From the NCBI GenBank assembly GCA_029858605.1, contig JAOUET010000088.1, forward strand, positions 1 through 7,570: a DNA stretch of 7,570 nucleotides. Direction: 5' to 3'. The DNA comes from Coriobacteriia bacterium. GTDB taxonomy: Bacteria; Actinomycetota; Coriobacteriia; Anaerosomatales; JAENZW01. Shown here one piece after another: positions 1 to 7,078 of this stretch (its first letter is position 1; the number at the start of each line of letters is the position of its first letter). The notes beneath the pieces are model-generated. The model did no database searches. It worked only from the letters and a program-made list of their open reading frames with translations, and was not told the DNA's origin. Both the position numbers and the translations under genes were made by a program.

Positions 1-921
1 GAACTCATGAGGAGGTACCGCATCAAGTCCGTCATAGCGATTCCACTGCGCTTTCGCGAGGAGCAGGTCGGTACCCTGTACCTCATGTACCATCGCGCGA
101 AGCACGTCTTCTCAGATATCGAGCGTGAGTTCGCGCGCAGACTCTCGGCGATGCTGTCCATGTCCGTTGAGAACACACGGCTCTTCCAGGCGGAGCGCGA
201 GATCGCTGACACGCTTCAGGCGGCCCTCTTGGCAACACCGGAAACCATCGACGGGCTCGAGGTCGCCCACGCCTACAGAAGTGCCTCAGGGCTGGCGCGT
301 ATAGGCGGGGACTTCTTCGACGTCTTCGAGATTCGTCCAGGTATCGCCGCTGTGCTCATCGGAGACGTCTCGGGCAAGGGCCTCGAAGCCGCGACCTTCA
401 CGGCCATGGCTCGGGGTAGCATTCGAGCTTTCGCCTATTCGTACGACTCGCCTGGCTCGGTGCTCACGGCCGCCAACCGAGCGATCGTGCGCCAGACCGG
501 CGATGTCCGTTTCGTAACCGCAGTGTTCATGACGATCGACGTTCCCCGGGGAGTCGCACGTGTCTCCTGTGCCGGTCACCCCGCACCGATCCTCTGTCAC
601 CCTGAAGGGTGCGAGCGGGACTCGGCGGTGAGAAACCCTCCACTGGGCGTACTGCCCGAACTGCAGTTCGAGGAGTACGAGGTGCTTCTTAGGCCCGGAG
701 ACAGGCTCGTGCTATTCACGGACGGACTGATCGACGCGCGCCACGAGGGCACCATGTTCGGAGTTGAAGGTGTCAGGGACGTGCTGGAGGGACTCGCAGA
801 CGCAACTCCCGACGAGATCGTCAGGGTCCTGCTGGCGGAGGCCGATTCCCACGCACGAGGATCCTCTGCCGACGATGTGGCCTCCCTCGTCCTGCGGTAC
901 GACGGGACTCCCGGCGAGTAG
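1..921 (+). CDS. GAF / SpoIIE-type PP2C serine phosphatase, 5'-truncated
   Basis: This is the C-terminal part of a signalling phosphatase of the SpoIIE/RsbU class. Members typically dephosphorylate an anti-anti-sigma factor (SpoIIAA/RsbV type) in partner-switching control of sigma factors. The frame is open from base 1, and the first residues already belong to a GAF domain (about 1-60, counting the ATG at position 7 as residue 1), so that ATG is internal and the real start lies outside the window. A linker helix (about 58-80) leads into the PP2C domain (about 85-298). Its metal-binding motifs are intact: GGDFFD (100-105), GDVSGKG (119-125), GHPAPI (190-195), TDGL (238-241) and DD at 289-290. 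The GAF ligand cannot be told from this half domain, and further PAS, GAF or receiver domains may lie upstream. No sigma, anti-sigma or STAS gene is in the window, so the partner is unknown. The gene converges on the tRNA gene. Confidence 0.9.
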   Translation, partial: ELMRRYRIKSVIAIPLRFREEQVGTLYLMYHRAKHVFSDIEREFARRLSAMLSMSVENTRLFQAEREIADTLQAALLATPETIDGLEVAHAYRSASGLARIGGDFFDVFEIRPGIAAVLIGDVSGKGLEAATFTAMARGSIRAFAYSYDSPGSVLTAANRAIVRQTGDVRFVTAVFMTIDVPRGVARVSCAGHPAPILCHPEGCERDSAVRNPPLGVLPELQFEEYEVLLRPGDRLVLFTDGLIDARHEGTMFGVEGVRDVLEGLADATPDEIVRVLLAEADSHARGSSADDVASLVLRYDGTPGE

Positions 922-942
922 CTCGCCGACGCCGCGTCGTTG
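912..942 (+). terminator. Stem-loops at the 3' end of the phosphatase gene
   Basis: A perfect 7-bp stem (912-918 with 922-928) has a three-base loop that is exactly the TAG stop codon. A second 5-bp stem (927-931 with 935-939, loop CCG) shares two bases with the first, so the two cannot form fully together. Only TTGT follows, not a real T-run, so this may be an RNA-stabilising or rho-assisted 3' end rather than a classic intrinsic terminator. Confidence 0.35.
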
Positions 943-960
943 TCCGCCCGATCCGTGACG

Positions 961-997
961 GCAAAGAAGCGACCCTCCCCTCTCGAGAAGAGCCGCT
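961..997 (-). terminator. Probable intrinsic terminator of tRNA-Leu
   Basis: On the minus strand, ten bases past the encoded CCA, an outer AGCG/CGCT pairing (994-997 with 968-971) encloses a stem CTCTTCT/AGGGGAG with two G-T wobbles and loop CGAG. A small asymmetric internal loop separates the two stems. TCTTT follows directly, giving a short T-rich tail. Placement and polarity fit termination of the tRNA transcript before it runs into the convergent phosphatase gene. Confidence 0.55.
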
Positions 998-1006
998 GGT
1001 CATGCG

Positions 1007-1093
1007 TGGTGTCGGAGGTGGGAGTTGAACCCACACGTCCAAGAAGGACACTAGGCCCTCAACCTAGCGCGTCTGCCATTCCGCCACTCCGAC
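1007..1093 (-). tRNA. tRNA-Leu (anticodon GAG)
   Basis: The minus strand folds into a full 87-nt class II cloverleaf. The acceptor stem is GTCGGAG/CTCCGAC (1087-1093 with 1011-1017), followed by discriminator A and a genomically encoded CCA (1007-1009). The D stem is GCG/CGC with the GG pair in its loop. The anticodon stem CTAGG/CCTAG carries the seven-base loop TTGAGGG, anticodon GAG, which reads CUC and CUU leucine codons. The long variable arm (GTCC/GGAC stem) is characteristic of leucine tRNAs. The T arm is GTGGG/CCCAC with loop TTCAACT. All stems are perfect, so the gene looks functional. It lies 55 nt downstream of oppF on the same strand. Confidence 0.97.
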
Positions 1094-1096
1094 AGG

Positions 1097-1116
1097 CGCT
1101 GTCATCGGGGACAGCG
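1097..1116 (-). other. Stem-loop between oppF and tRNA-Leu
   Basis: A perfect 7-bp stem CGCTGTC/GACAGCG with a six-base loop lies three bases before the mature 5' end of the tRNA. No T-run follows on the minus strand, so it is a poor intrinsic terminator for the opp operon. It would form the very 5' end of a transcript begun at the TATACT promoter, and would then be the leader removed by RNase P. Confidence 0.5.
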
Positions 1117-1122
1117 TAGGCG

Positions 1123-1151
1123 AGTATAGCAACAGGCAGCAGCGTTGCCTA
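1123..1151 (-). promoter_or_regulatory. Candidate sigma-70-type promoter for tRNA-Leu
   Basis: The minus strand shows -35 TAGGCA (1146-1151, four of six consensus bases), a 17-bp spacer and -10 TATACT (1123-1128, five of six). The predicted start falls near 1115-1117, just upstream of the tRNA. The first three bases of the -35 box are the TAG stop codon of oppF. It is the best promoter match I saw in the window, but it is judged by eye only. Confidence 0.5.
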
Positions 1152-2192
1152 CCCCTCCGCGGGTGCCCCGATAACCTCTCCAGAACCGCCGTGTACGTGC
1201 TGCGTCTTTATCGGCTGAGGCTCCGCGAAGTGACACGCCGCGGAATGGCCTGGGGCAATCTCCTTCAGTTCGGGAACCTCTTCGGCGCATATGGGGAACT
1301 GCGCGATTGGACATCTGGTGTGGAACCTGCAGCCGGTCGGCGGATCGATCGGACTCGGAACGTCACCCTCGAGAATGATTCGCTGACGCTCCCTCTGCTT
1401 GACCGGATCGGGTACCGGAACAGCGGACAGCAGCGACTGGGTGTACGGATGGTGTGGCCGGTCGTAGAGGCCTCTCCAGTCTCCGATCTCCACGATCTTC
1501 CCGAGGTACATGACGGCCACACGGTCCGAGATATGCCTCACGACCGACAGGTCGTGCGCGATGAACACGTAGGTGAGACCGAACTCCTTCTGCAGCTCCT
1601 CGAGCAAGTTCACGACCTGCGCCTGAATTGAGACATCGAGTGCCGACACGGGTTCGTCGCAGATGATCAACTTCGGGTTGAGCGCCAGCGCTCGGGCAAC
1701 GCCGATGCGCTGCCGCTGACCTCCCGAGAACTCATGAGGGTAGCGGCTGATGTGCTCCGGGTTCAGCCCCACGACCTCAAGAAGCTCCTGCACCTTCTTC
1801 TTCTGCTCTTCTCGAGTGCCGATCCCATGGATCACAAGGGGCTCGGCGACGATCTCGCGAATCGTCATTCGGGGATTGAGCGACGCGTAGGGATCCTGGA
1901 AGATGACCTGTACGTTGCGGCGATACCACTTCAGATCGGCACCCCGCAACGCAAGTACGTCCCGACCGTCGTAGCGGATCTCGCCGCTCGTTGCGCGATA
2001 CAGGCGCAGTATGCACCGTCCCGTCGTAGACTTCCCGCAACCCGACTCTCCGACGAGACCCATCGTCGTGCCCTTCTCGACGGAGAACGACACGTCATCG
2101 ACCGCGCTCACATGCCCGCCGAGACGCGAAAGCAGGATTCCCTGTTGCACAGGGAAGTGCTTCGTGAGCTTGTTGACCTCGAGTAGGGCCAT
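1149..2192 (-). CDS. oppF: Oligopeptide ABC transporter ATP-binding protein OppF
   Basis: This is one of two cytoplasmic ATPases that power peptide import through OppBC. The 347-residue protein has all ABC motifs: Walker A GESGCGKS (48-55), Q-loop FQDP (98-101), signature FSGGQRQR (155-162), Walker B LIICDEP (175-181) and switch His213. Its C-terminal oligopeptide/dipeptide extension carries cysteines at 288, 294, 302 and 320, the pattern that binds a 4Fe-4S cluster in structurally studied relatives. The early GxHVSAVDDVSF segment and Walker A with Cys favour the F rather than the D subunit. I chose the ATG whose A is the last base of the oppD stop (TGATG). That gives the conserved MALLEVNKL start without a recognisable strong ribosome site, so translational coupling to oppD is likely. 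An upstream in-frame start would add 20 unconserved residues. It is the last gene of the operon. The Opp versus Dpp distinction is not certain. Confidence 0.93.
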   Translation of the reverse strand: MALLEVNKLTKHFPVQQGILLSRLGGHVSAVDDVSFSVEKGTTMGLVGESGCGKSTTGRCILRLYRATSGEIRYDGRDVLALRGADLKWYRRNVQVIFQDPYASLNPRMTIREIVAEPLVIHGIGTREEQKKKVQELLEVVGLNPEHISRYPHEFSGGQRQRIGVARALALNPKLIICDEPVSALDVSIQAQVVNLLEELQKEFGLTYVFIAHDLSVVRHISDRVAVMYLGKIVEIGDWRGLYDRPHHPYTQSLLSAVPVPDPVKQRERQRIILEGDVPSPIDPPTGCRFHTRCPIAQFPICAEEVPELKEIAPGHSAACHFAEPQPIKTQHVHGGSGEVIGAPAEG

Positions 2193-3202
2193 CAGGCTGC
2201 ACCACCAGCTGTGCTTCCCCTGACGAAGCCGGAGGAACCGGCGAAGTGACATGCGGCCACGTGGCCGTCTCCGAGATTGCTGAGCTTCGGCTCTTCGGCT
2301 CGACAGACGTCCCGTGCATAGGGACAGCGCGGATGAAACGCGCAGCCGCTAGGCACCGCGATGAGGCTCGGCGGTTGGCCTTCGATTGGAATCAGTCTGC
2401 CTTTGTCGTCGACGTCGTAGCGCGGCAGACTATCGAGAAGGCCCCACGTGTATGGGTGCTTCGGGTCGTAGAAGACCTGATCGACGGTCCCTTCTTCCAC
2501 AGGGCGGCCAGCGTACATGACCATGACGTTGTCCACCATGTCCGCCACGATCCCGAGATCGTGCGTGATCATGATGATCGCCGTGTCCTTCTCTTGCTGG
2601 AGCTCGATCATCAGGTCCAGGATCTGAGCCTGAATCGTGACGTCGAGCGCAGTCGTAGGCTCGTCGGCGATGAGGATGTCGGGATCGCAGGCGACCGCCA
2701 TCGCAATCATCGCGCGCTGTCGCATTCCACCGGAAAACTGGTGGGGGTAGTCCTTCGCACGCTGCGAGGCGTTGGGGATGCCGACGACGTCGAGAAGCTC
2801 TGCCGCTCGCACGTCCGCACTCTTCCGGGACATTCCCTTGTGCAGGCGCAGCGACTCTCCTATCTGCTTTCCCACCCTGTAGACCGGGTTCAGAGACGTC
2901 ATCGGGTCCTGGAAGATCATCGCGATGTTGTTGCCGCGCAGAGAACGCACCTCCGCGGCGCTCATCTCTAGGATGCTGCGATCCTCGTATCGGATGTCAC
3001 CGCCGGCGAAACGGCCCGGCGGCATCGGAATCAGCCGCATGATCGACAGCGCGGTGACCGATTTTCCGGAACCCGACTCGCCGACGATTCCCAGCGTCGC
3101 CCCCCGATCGAGCGAGAAAGTCACGCCGTCGACTGCCTTCAACACACCGTCAATCGTGTCGAAGTACGTCTGCAACCCGTTGACCTCAAGCAGAGTCGAC
3201 AT
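2192..3202 (-). CDS. oppD: Oligopeptide ABC transporter ATP-binding protein OppD
   Basis: This is the second cytoplasmic ATPase of the importer and pairs with OppF. The 336 residues match the usual OppD/DppD length. Motifs are Walker A GESGSGKS (41-48), Q-loop FQDP (97-100), signature FSGGMRQR (156-163), Walker B ILIADEP (176-182) and switch His214. The C-terminal extension has cysteines at 287, 293, 300 and 318, the same probable iron-sulfur element as in OppF but with one residue less between the second and third cysteines of that set. The ATG start is supported by AAGGA nine bases upstream, which lies inside the last codons of oppC, whose stop is only 5 nt away. The 3' end overlaps the oppF start by one base. 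Methionine after the signature glycines (GGMRQR) is typical of the D subunit. Confidence 0.94.
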   Translation of the reverse strand: MSTLLEVNGLQTYFDTIDGVLKAVDGVTFSLDRGATLGIVGESGSGKSVTALSIMRLIPMPPGRFAGGDIRYEDRSILEMSAAEVRSLRGNNIAMIFQDPMTSLNPVYRVGKQIGESLRLHKGMSRKSADVRAAELLDVVGIPNASQRAKDYPHQFSGGMRQRAMIAMAVACDPDILIADEPTTALDVTIQAQILDLMIELQQEKDTAIIMITHDLGIVADMVDNVMVMYAGRPVEEGTVDQVFYDPKHPYTWGLLDSLPRYDVDDKGRLIPIEGQPPSLIAVPSGCAFHPRCPYARDVCRAEEPKLSNLGDGHVAACHFAGSSGFVRGSTAGGAA

Positions 3203-3207
3203 GTCGG

Positions 3208-4176
3208 CTATTCCTTCATCTTCACGTCGAGAGCGTCACGCAGACCATCCCCCATCAGCACGAACGCCAGCACCGTAGTGAGAATCGCCAACCCAGGCCA
3301 AAGCATGATCCACGGAGCGACGACCATCATCGATCGCGCCTCTGCCAGCATGTTGCCCCACGACGGCTGCGGTGGCTGCACGCCCATCCCCAGGAAGCTC
3401 AAAGCGGCCTCCGAGAGGATTGCCCCGCCGATACTCATCGTTCCGTACACGATGATCGGCGCCACGGCATTCGGAAGAATGTGTCGGGATAGGATACGAG
3501 GATCGGATGCGCCCAGAGCGCGTGCGGCATCGACGTACTCGTTCTCCTTCACGGAGAGGATCGAGCTTCTGAAGACGCGAGCAATCGAAGGCCATCCTAG
3601 GATGCCGATTGCGATGAATACGTTTGTCTCGCTGGGTCCAAGCAGCGCGATCATGGCGATGGCAAAGAGGATGTATGGGAAGGCGAAGAACACGTCCGCC
3701 AGCCTCATGATTATCGTATCGGAAAGCCCCCCATAGAACGCCGCGATCGCACCCATCAAGAGCCCGATGACAACGGAGATCGATACCGCGAGCACCCCGA
3801 CTCTCAGCGATACGCGCGCTCCGTAGACCACACGAGCGGCGACATCGCGTCCAAGGTTGTCCGTCCCGAAGGGATGCTCCCAGGACGGAGGCTGCAGCCT
3901 CCTGGCACTGACCTGTGTGGTGTCGAGCGCGATCGGATCCCCCAGCAGCGGAGGAACCCAGAGGTCGGCGGTGACGGCCATGACCAGCACTATTGACACC
4001 CATATGAGCCCCGCCACGGCGAGCTTGTTCTTCCGAAGACGGCGCACCGTGTCGCGCCAGAGCGTGCGCGTCGGGCGCACGGGCCCCTGCACCTCGAGCC
4101 CGTACGCGACCTGCTCTTCGACGTGCTCGGCCACCTGTTCGAGATCGATCTTATGTCTGTGGTCTTGGTCCGCCAC
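3208..4176 (-). CDS. oppC: Oligopeptide ABC transporter permease OppC
   Basis: This membrane permease forms half of the peptide channel. The 322-residue protein begins with a charged cytoplasmic tail of about 50 residues, then membrane segments at roughly 54-72, 125-147, 160-180, 183-203, 238-262 and 285-308. The segment HPFGTDNLGRD (101-111), just before the second membrane helix, is diagnostic of the OppC/DppC side of the family. The ATPase-contacting EAA loop is YVDAARALGASDPRIL (about 214-229). The start is GTG, with AGGAG four bases ahead, which is slightly tight. The long tail was checked for an alternative start, but the ribosome-site match and the 7-nt gap from the oppB stop favour this one. 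It uses a TAG stop. Confidence 0.93.
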   Translation of the reverse strand: MADQDHRHKIDLEQVAEHVEEQVAYGLEVQGPVRPTRTLWRDTVRRLRKNKLAVAGLIWVSIVLVMAVTADLWVPPLLGDPIALDTTQVSARRLQPPSWEHPFGTDNLGRDVAARVVYGARVSLRVGVLAVSISVVIGLLMGAIAAFYGGLSDTIIMRLADVFFAFPYILFAIAMIALLGPSETNVFIAIGILGWPSIARVFRSSILSVKENEYVDAARALGASDPRILSRHILPNAVAPIIVYGTMSIGGAILSEAALSFLGMGVQPPQPSWGNMLAEARSMMVVAPWIMLWPGLAILTTVLAFVLMGDGLRDALDVKMKE

Positions 4177-4183
4177 GCCTCTC

Positions 4184-5149
4184 CTATGCCGCTTCTCCGC
4201 CGTACCTGATCCGTGGGTCCAGGAACGCGTAGCTCACGTCCACCAGCAGGTTGATGATCATGTAGGCAATCACGACGATCACGACACCGCCAGTTACGAT
4301 GGGCCAATCTCGGGCAGTTATCGCCAGGTAGATCTCGTAGCCTATCCCTGGCCAGTTGAAGACCGTTTCTGTGAGGATCGCCCCCGCCAGCATGGCACCG
4401 AGGTCGATACCTATGAACGTCACGACGGGGATAAGCGCGTTCTTGAGCGCATGCTTGCGCACGACCGCGCCACCTTTCAGACCTTTTGCCTCGGCAGTCC
4501 TGATGTAGTCCTGCTGAGACACGTCAATCATCTGGCTGCGCATGATGCGGGCGACGTAGGCTGTTGAAACCGAGGCGAGCGTGATCGCGGGCATTATCAA
4601 GTGAGCTAGATCGGGAGGGTTGCCCATCCCGGAGATGGGTAGATATGGCAAACCCCATCTCTTGAAGTAGATGCCGAAAAGCACTTGCATCAGCATGCCC
4701 AACCAGAAGACAGGCAACGACACTAGTATCGATGTCGATAATGTGACGGCAACGTCCCAGAACGAGTAGCGTTTGACCGCCGAGATGATGCCAACGCTCA
4801 GACCGACGATCATCTCTATCAGAATCGCTGCGAGAGCCAGTCTCAGCGTGTACGGGTACTTCTCCACGAAGATCTCCGTGACCGATCTGTTCTTCTTGTA
4901 CGAAAGCCCGAGATCTCCCTTGAACAGGTTCTTCATGTAGGTCACGTATTGGACGTATAAGGGCTGGTCCAGACCATGTTTCTGGACAAGCTGGTTGTAC
5001 GTGACCTCGGATATCACCCGGTCGCCAGTGAGCATCTCGATTGGATCACCGGGCAGCACACCCGGAGCTCGCAGGATGAACAGGATAACCGTCACCCCGA
5101 AGAACACGGGAATCATCTGCAGGATGCGGCGTGCGACGTACTTCAGCAT
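4184..5149 (-). CDS. oppB: Oligopeptide ABC transporter permease OppB
   Basis: This is the partner permease of OppC. The 321-residue protein has the B-type N-terminus (MLKYVARRILQMIPVFFGVT), with its first membrane helix at about 10-28. A long extracytoplasmic region with LPGDP (32-36) and GLDQP (59-63) follows, then helices near 101-123, 135-160, 183-203, 240-262 and 283-307. The EAA loop is YIRTAEAKGLKGGAVVRKHA (215-234), followed by the family-typical ETVFNWPGIG (261-270). I placed the start at the ATG of MLKYV, with AAGG eight bases ahead. The open frame extends 21 codons further upstream, but those codons run through the intercistronic hairpin and look noncoding. The gene begins 87 nt after the oppA stop, the widest gap inside the operon. 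Confidence 0.93.
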   Translation of the reverse strand: MLKYVARRILQMIPVFFGVTVILFILRAPGVLPGDPIEMLTGDRVISEVTYNQLVQKHGLDQPLYVQYVTYMKNLFKGDLGLSYKKNRSVTEIFVEKYPYTLRLALAAILIEMIVGLSVGIISAVKRYSFWDVAVTLSTSILVSLPVFWLGMLMQVLFGIYFKRWGLPYLPISGMGNPPDLAHLIMPAITLASVSTAYVARIMRSQMIDVSQQDYIRTAEAKGLKGGAVVRKHALKNALIPVVTFIGIDLGAMLAGAILTETVFNWPGIGYEIYLAITARDWPIVTGGVVIVVIAYMIINLLVDVSYAFLDPRIRYGGEAA

Positions 5150-5184
5150 CTGTGCTGCCTTCTGCGAAACCGGGGACGTAAGCA

Positions 5185-5207
5185 GGGCGCCCCGTCGCGG
5201 GGCGCCC
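5185..5207 (-). other. Strong GC stem-loop between oppA and oppB
   Basis: A perfect 10-bp, almost all G/C stem (5185-5194 with 5198-5207) has a three-base loop. The half at 5197-5210 is also a 14-bp palindrome, so alternative folds exist. There is no T-run after it on the minus strand, so it is unlikely to be a strong intrinsic terminator. In operons of binding-protein transporters such structures commonly raise the yield of the upstream binding-protein message by blocking 3' exonucleases or by partial termination. That role here is inferred. Confidence 0.75.
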
Positions 5208-5216
5208 CGCAAACAC

Positions 5217-5233
5217 TCGACTTCAACAGTCGA
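5217..5233 (-). other. Short stem-loop directly after the oppA stop
   Basis: A perfect 6-bp stem TCGACT/AGTCGA with a five-base loop begins three bases past the oppA TAG. It precedes the larger GC hairpin by 9 nt, giving two tandem structures in the oppA-oppB spacer. Confidence 0.5.
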
Positions 5234-5236
5234 TGA

Positions 5237-6892
5237 CTACTCCGTCGACTCGCTGATCCAGCAGTGGACGTAGTCGGGAATGTTCATCGGGCTGTAGACG
5301 AAGTCGTTCACGCGATCCGACGTCAGATCGAAGTGCGAGTAGAACATGATCGGCGCTACCGGCATGTCCTTGCCGAGTATCTTATCGGCCTCGCGCATTC
5401 CGGCCAAACGCTCCTGTAGATCGAGCGTCGAACGTGCCTTCAATACCTGCGCGTCGAACTCCTCGCTCACGTAGTAGCTTTGGTTGTCTGCCGACTCGCT
5501 GTAGAACAGCGCGTAGAGGGCGTTCTCCATGATCGGGTAGTCGTACACCCAACCGTAGCGAGCGATGTCGAACTCCTTCTTCTTCAGCTTGTCCTTGTAG
5601 ACAGCCCATTCCGCACTGTCTAGCTCCGACTCGATGCCGATGGCCTTCAAGTCGGCCTGGACGAGCTGCCACACCTGATCGTGGTACGACCCAGTGTTGA
5701 AGAGCAGCTTGATCGTCGGGAAACCTTCACCATCCGGATAGCCCGCATCAGCCAGAGCGGCCTTTGCGGCCTCAACATCATAGCGAGACTGCGGCCACAT
5801 TCCGGCCTCGTACCCGAGAATGCCCTCGGGACTGATGCTATCGGCGGGCTTTCGGCTGCCGTCGAACAGAGCATCGCTGATGGCCTGACGATTGATGGCC
5901 AGGTTGATGGCCTCACGAACCTTTGGATTGTCGAACGGCGCCTTCGTGTTGTTGATGTTCGCATAGTAGATGCCGAGCTCCGGACCAACCAATACCTGCT
6001 CGCCCGGGTTCGACGTGTAGCCGTCAGGAGCTTCTCCGTACTTGGCCGTCACATCGGCCAAACGGCCCGAGGGCACCTCCGTGAAGTCGAGGTTGCCTGC
6101 CTCGAACTCCAAGAACGCCGTTTCGGCATCCTTGAAAATCTTGAATTCGAGGCCGTCCACGTACGGTTCGTCACCGTAGTAGTCGTCGAAACGAACCAGC
6201 TTGACGTACTGATCGTGAACCCAAGGCTCGGCCATCTTGAACGGACCGTTGCCTATGAGGTTCTCATCGAACTTGGGATCGGCATCGACGGCCTCTTTCG
6301 GCAGAGGGCCAAGACAGGGATGCCCTACGACAAGCTCGAAGTCCGGATACGGCTCCGCAAGCGTGACCTCGAGCGTGTAGTCGTCCAAGGCCTTGACTCC
6401 CTCGAGTTCGGTCGCCTGGCCTTCCAGCATCTCTGTGGCGCCCTTCACGGCCAGCAAGTGATAGCTGATCTCCGACGCCATCGCAGGGTCGAGCATGCGC
6501 TCCCACGCGTACTTGAAGTCTTCAGCCTTGACCTCGCGGCCATTGTGAAACTTGGCACCCTGGCGAAGGTTGAACGTCCAGACACTCGCGTCCTCGTTGG
6601 GGCTCCAGCTCTCGGCTGCCGCCGGCTGAAGCTCGCTCGTGATCGGATCGTATTCGACAAGACTGTCGAACATGGCCGACACGATGTAGATGCCCTCCGA
6701 TTCATACGCGAGCGTCGGAGTGATCGCGAACGGTTCGACGATGAACTGGCTCAACGTGCCGCCCTTGACGGCGCCCTCGCCGCCCTCGTCGGCCTTCTCC
6801 TCAGAGGTCGTGCACCCACCGAGTGCCGCAAACGTAGCCAACATGGCGACTGCGAGCACCACGGCGATGATGGAACGGAATCTGTTAGACAA
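5237..6892 (-). CDS. oppA: Oligopeptide-binding lipoprotein OppA (SBP family 5)
   Basis: This is the extracytoplasmic peptide receptor that delivers substrate to OppBC. The 551-residue protein starts with SNRFR, then a hydrophobic signal helix (about 8-22) and a lipobox LGGC, with Cys27 as the predicted lipidated residue. An acidic, glycine-rich tether (about 30-45) leads into a family 5 solute-binding domain. The hallmark stretch around 105-132 includes FNLRQGAKFHNG and AEDFKYAWERMLDP, and later the family-typical NGPFKM and REAINLAINR segments are present. Length and the YAWERMLDP region favour the OppA group over DppA or nickel-binding relatives, but the actual ligand cannot be read from sequence. 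I chose a TTG start because AAAGGGG lies seven bases ahead and the signal peptide begins directly after it. The open frame reaches an ATG at 7039, but that start would bury the signal peptide behind 49 residues. It is the first gene of the operon. Confidence 0.92.
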   Translation of the reverse strand: MSNRFRSIIAVVLAVAMLATFAALGGCTTSEEKADEGGEGAVKGGTLSQFIVEPFAITPTLAYESEGIYIVSAMFDSLVEYDPITSELQPAAAESWSPNEDASVWTFNLRQGAKFHNGREVKAEDFKYAWERMLDPAMASEISYHLLAVKGATEMLEGQATELEGVKALDDYTLEVTLAEPYPDFELVVGHPCLGPLPKEAVDADPKFDENLIGNGPFKMAEPWVHDQYVKLVRFDDYYGDEPYVDGLEFKIFKDAETAFLEFEAGNLDFTEVPSGRLADVTAKYGEAPDGYTSNPGEQVLVGPELGIYYANINNTKAPFDNPKVREAINLAINRQAISDALFDGSRKPADSISPEGILGYEAGMWPQSRYDVEAAKAALADAGYPDGEGFPTIKLLFNTGSYHDQVWQLVQADLKAIGIESELDSAEWAVYKDKLKKKEFDIARYGWVYDYPIMENALYALFYSESADNQSYYVSEEFDAQVLKARSTLDLQERLAGMREADKILGKDMPVAPIMFYSHFDLTSDRVNDFVYSPMNIPDYVHCWISESTE

Positions 6893-6899
6893 CTCACAG

Positions 6900-6910
6900 C
6901 CCCTTTCCTT
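6900..6910 (-). promoter_or_regulatory. Ribosome binding site deciding the oppA TTG start
   Basis: AAGGAAAGGGG on the minus strand ends seven bases before TTG at 6890-6892. No comparable site precedes the upstream ATG at 7037-7039, so this site decides the start. Confidence 0.65.
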
Positions 6911-7042
6911 CGGGAAACTGACCACGAGGCATCGGCTCTCCGACTCGCCTCCCTCCGTTGCCGCGTGCCTCAAAAGTGTTCTACCCCTCACGCCTGGAAC
7001 ATCACGAGGGACAGCTCGTAACCTTATCGAGCACTCCACAGG

Positions 7043-7071
7043 ATTCTCCCGCTAGCTGCCAACAAACACAA
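7043..7071 (-). promoter_or_regulatory. Weak candidate promoter for the opp operon
   Basis: The minus strand has TTGTGT (7066-7071), a 17-bp spacer and GAGAAT (7043-7048). These match three and four of six consensus bases. The implied leader before oppA is about 145 nt. The match is modest, and other starts in 6893-7157 are possible, as is read-through from gpmI-secG. Confidence 0.25.
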
Positions 7072-7078
7072 GACCGGA

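Noticed and set aside
7..20. ATG followed by AGGAGG at the start of the phosphatase frame, as a true start or internal ribosome site
   Set aside because: The frame is open to the window edge and the following residues are mid-GAF, so the ATG is internal. No start codon lies at a useful distance after AGGAGG.
2246..2971. A 241-codon open frame on the plus strand opposite oppD
   Set aside because: Antisense shadow of the ATPase. It is rich in Asp, His, Arg and Val runs typical of reverse-complemented ABC genes.
3857..4567. A 236-codon open frame on the plus strand across the oppC/oppB junction
   Set aside because: It spans two well-supported permease genes in antisense, and its composition shows no domain or membrane pattern of its own.
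5681..7021. A 446-codon open frame on the plus strand opposite oppA
   Set aside because: It mirrors the oppA reading frame, has no recognisable domain or credible ribosome site, and overlaps a well-supported gene fully. Long antisense frames are common in GC-rich DNA with strong codon bias.
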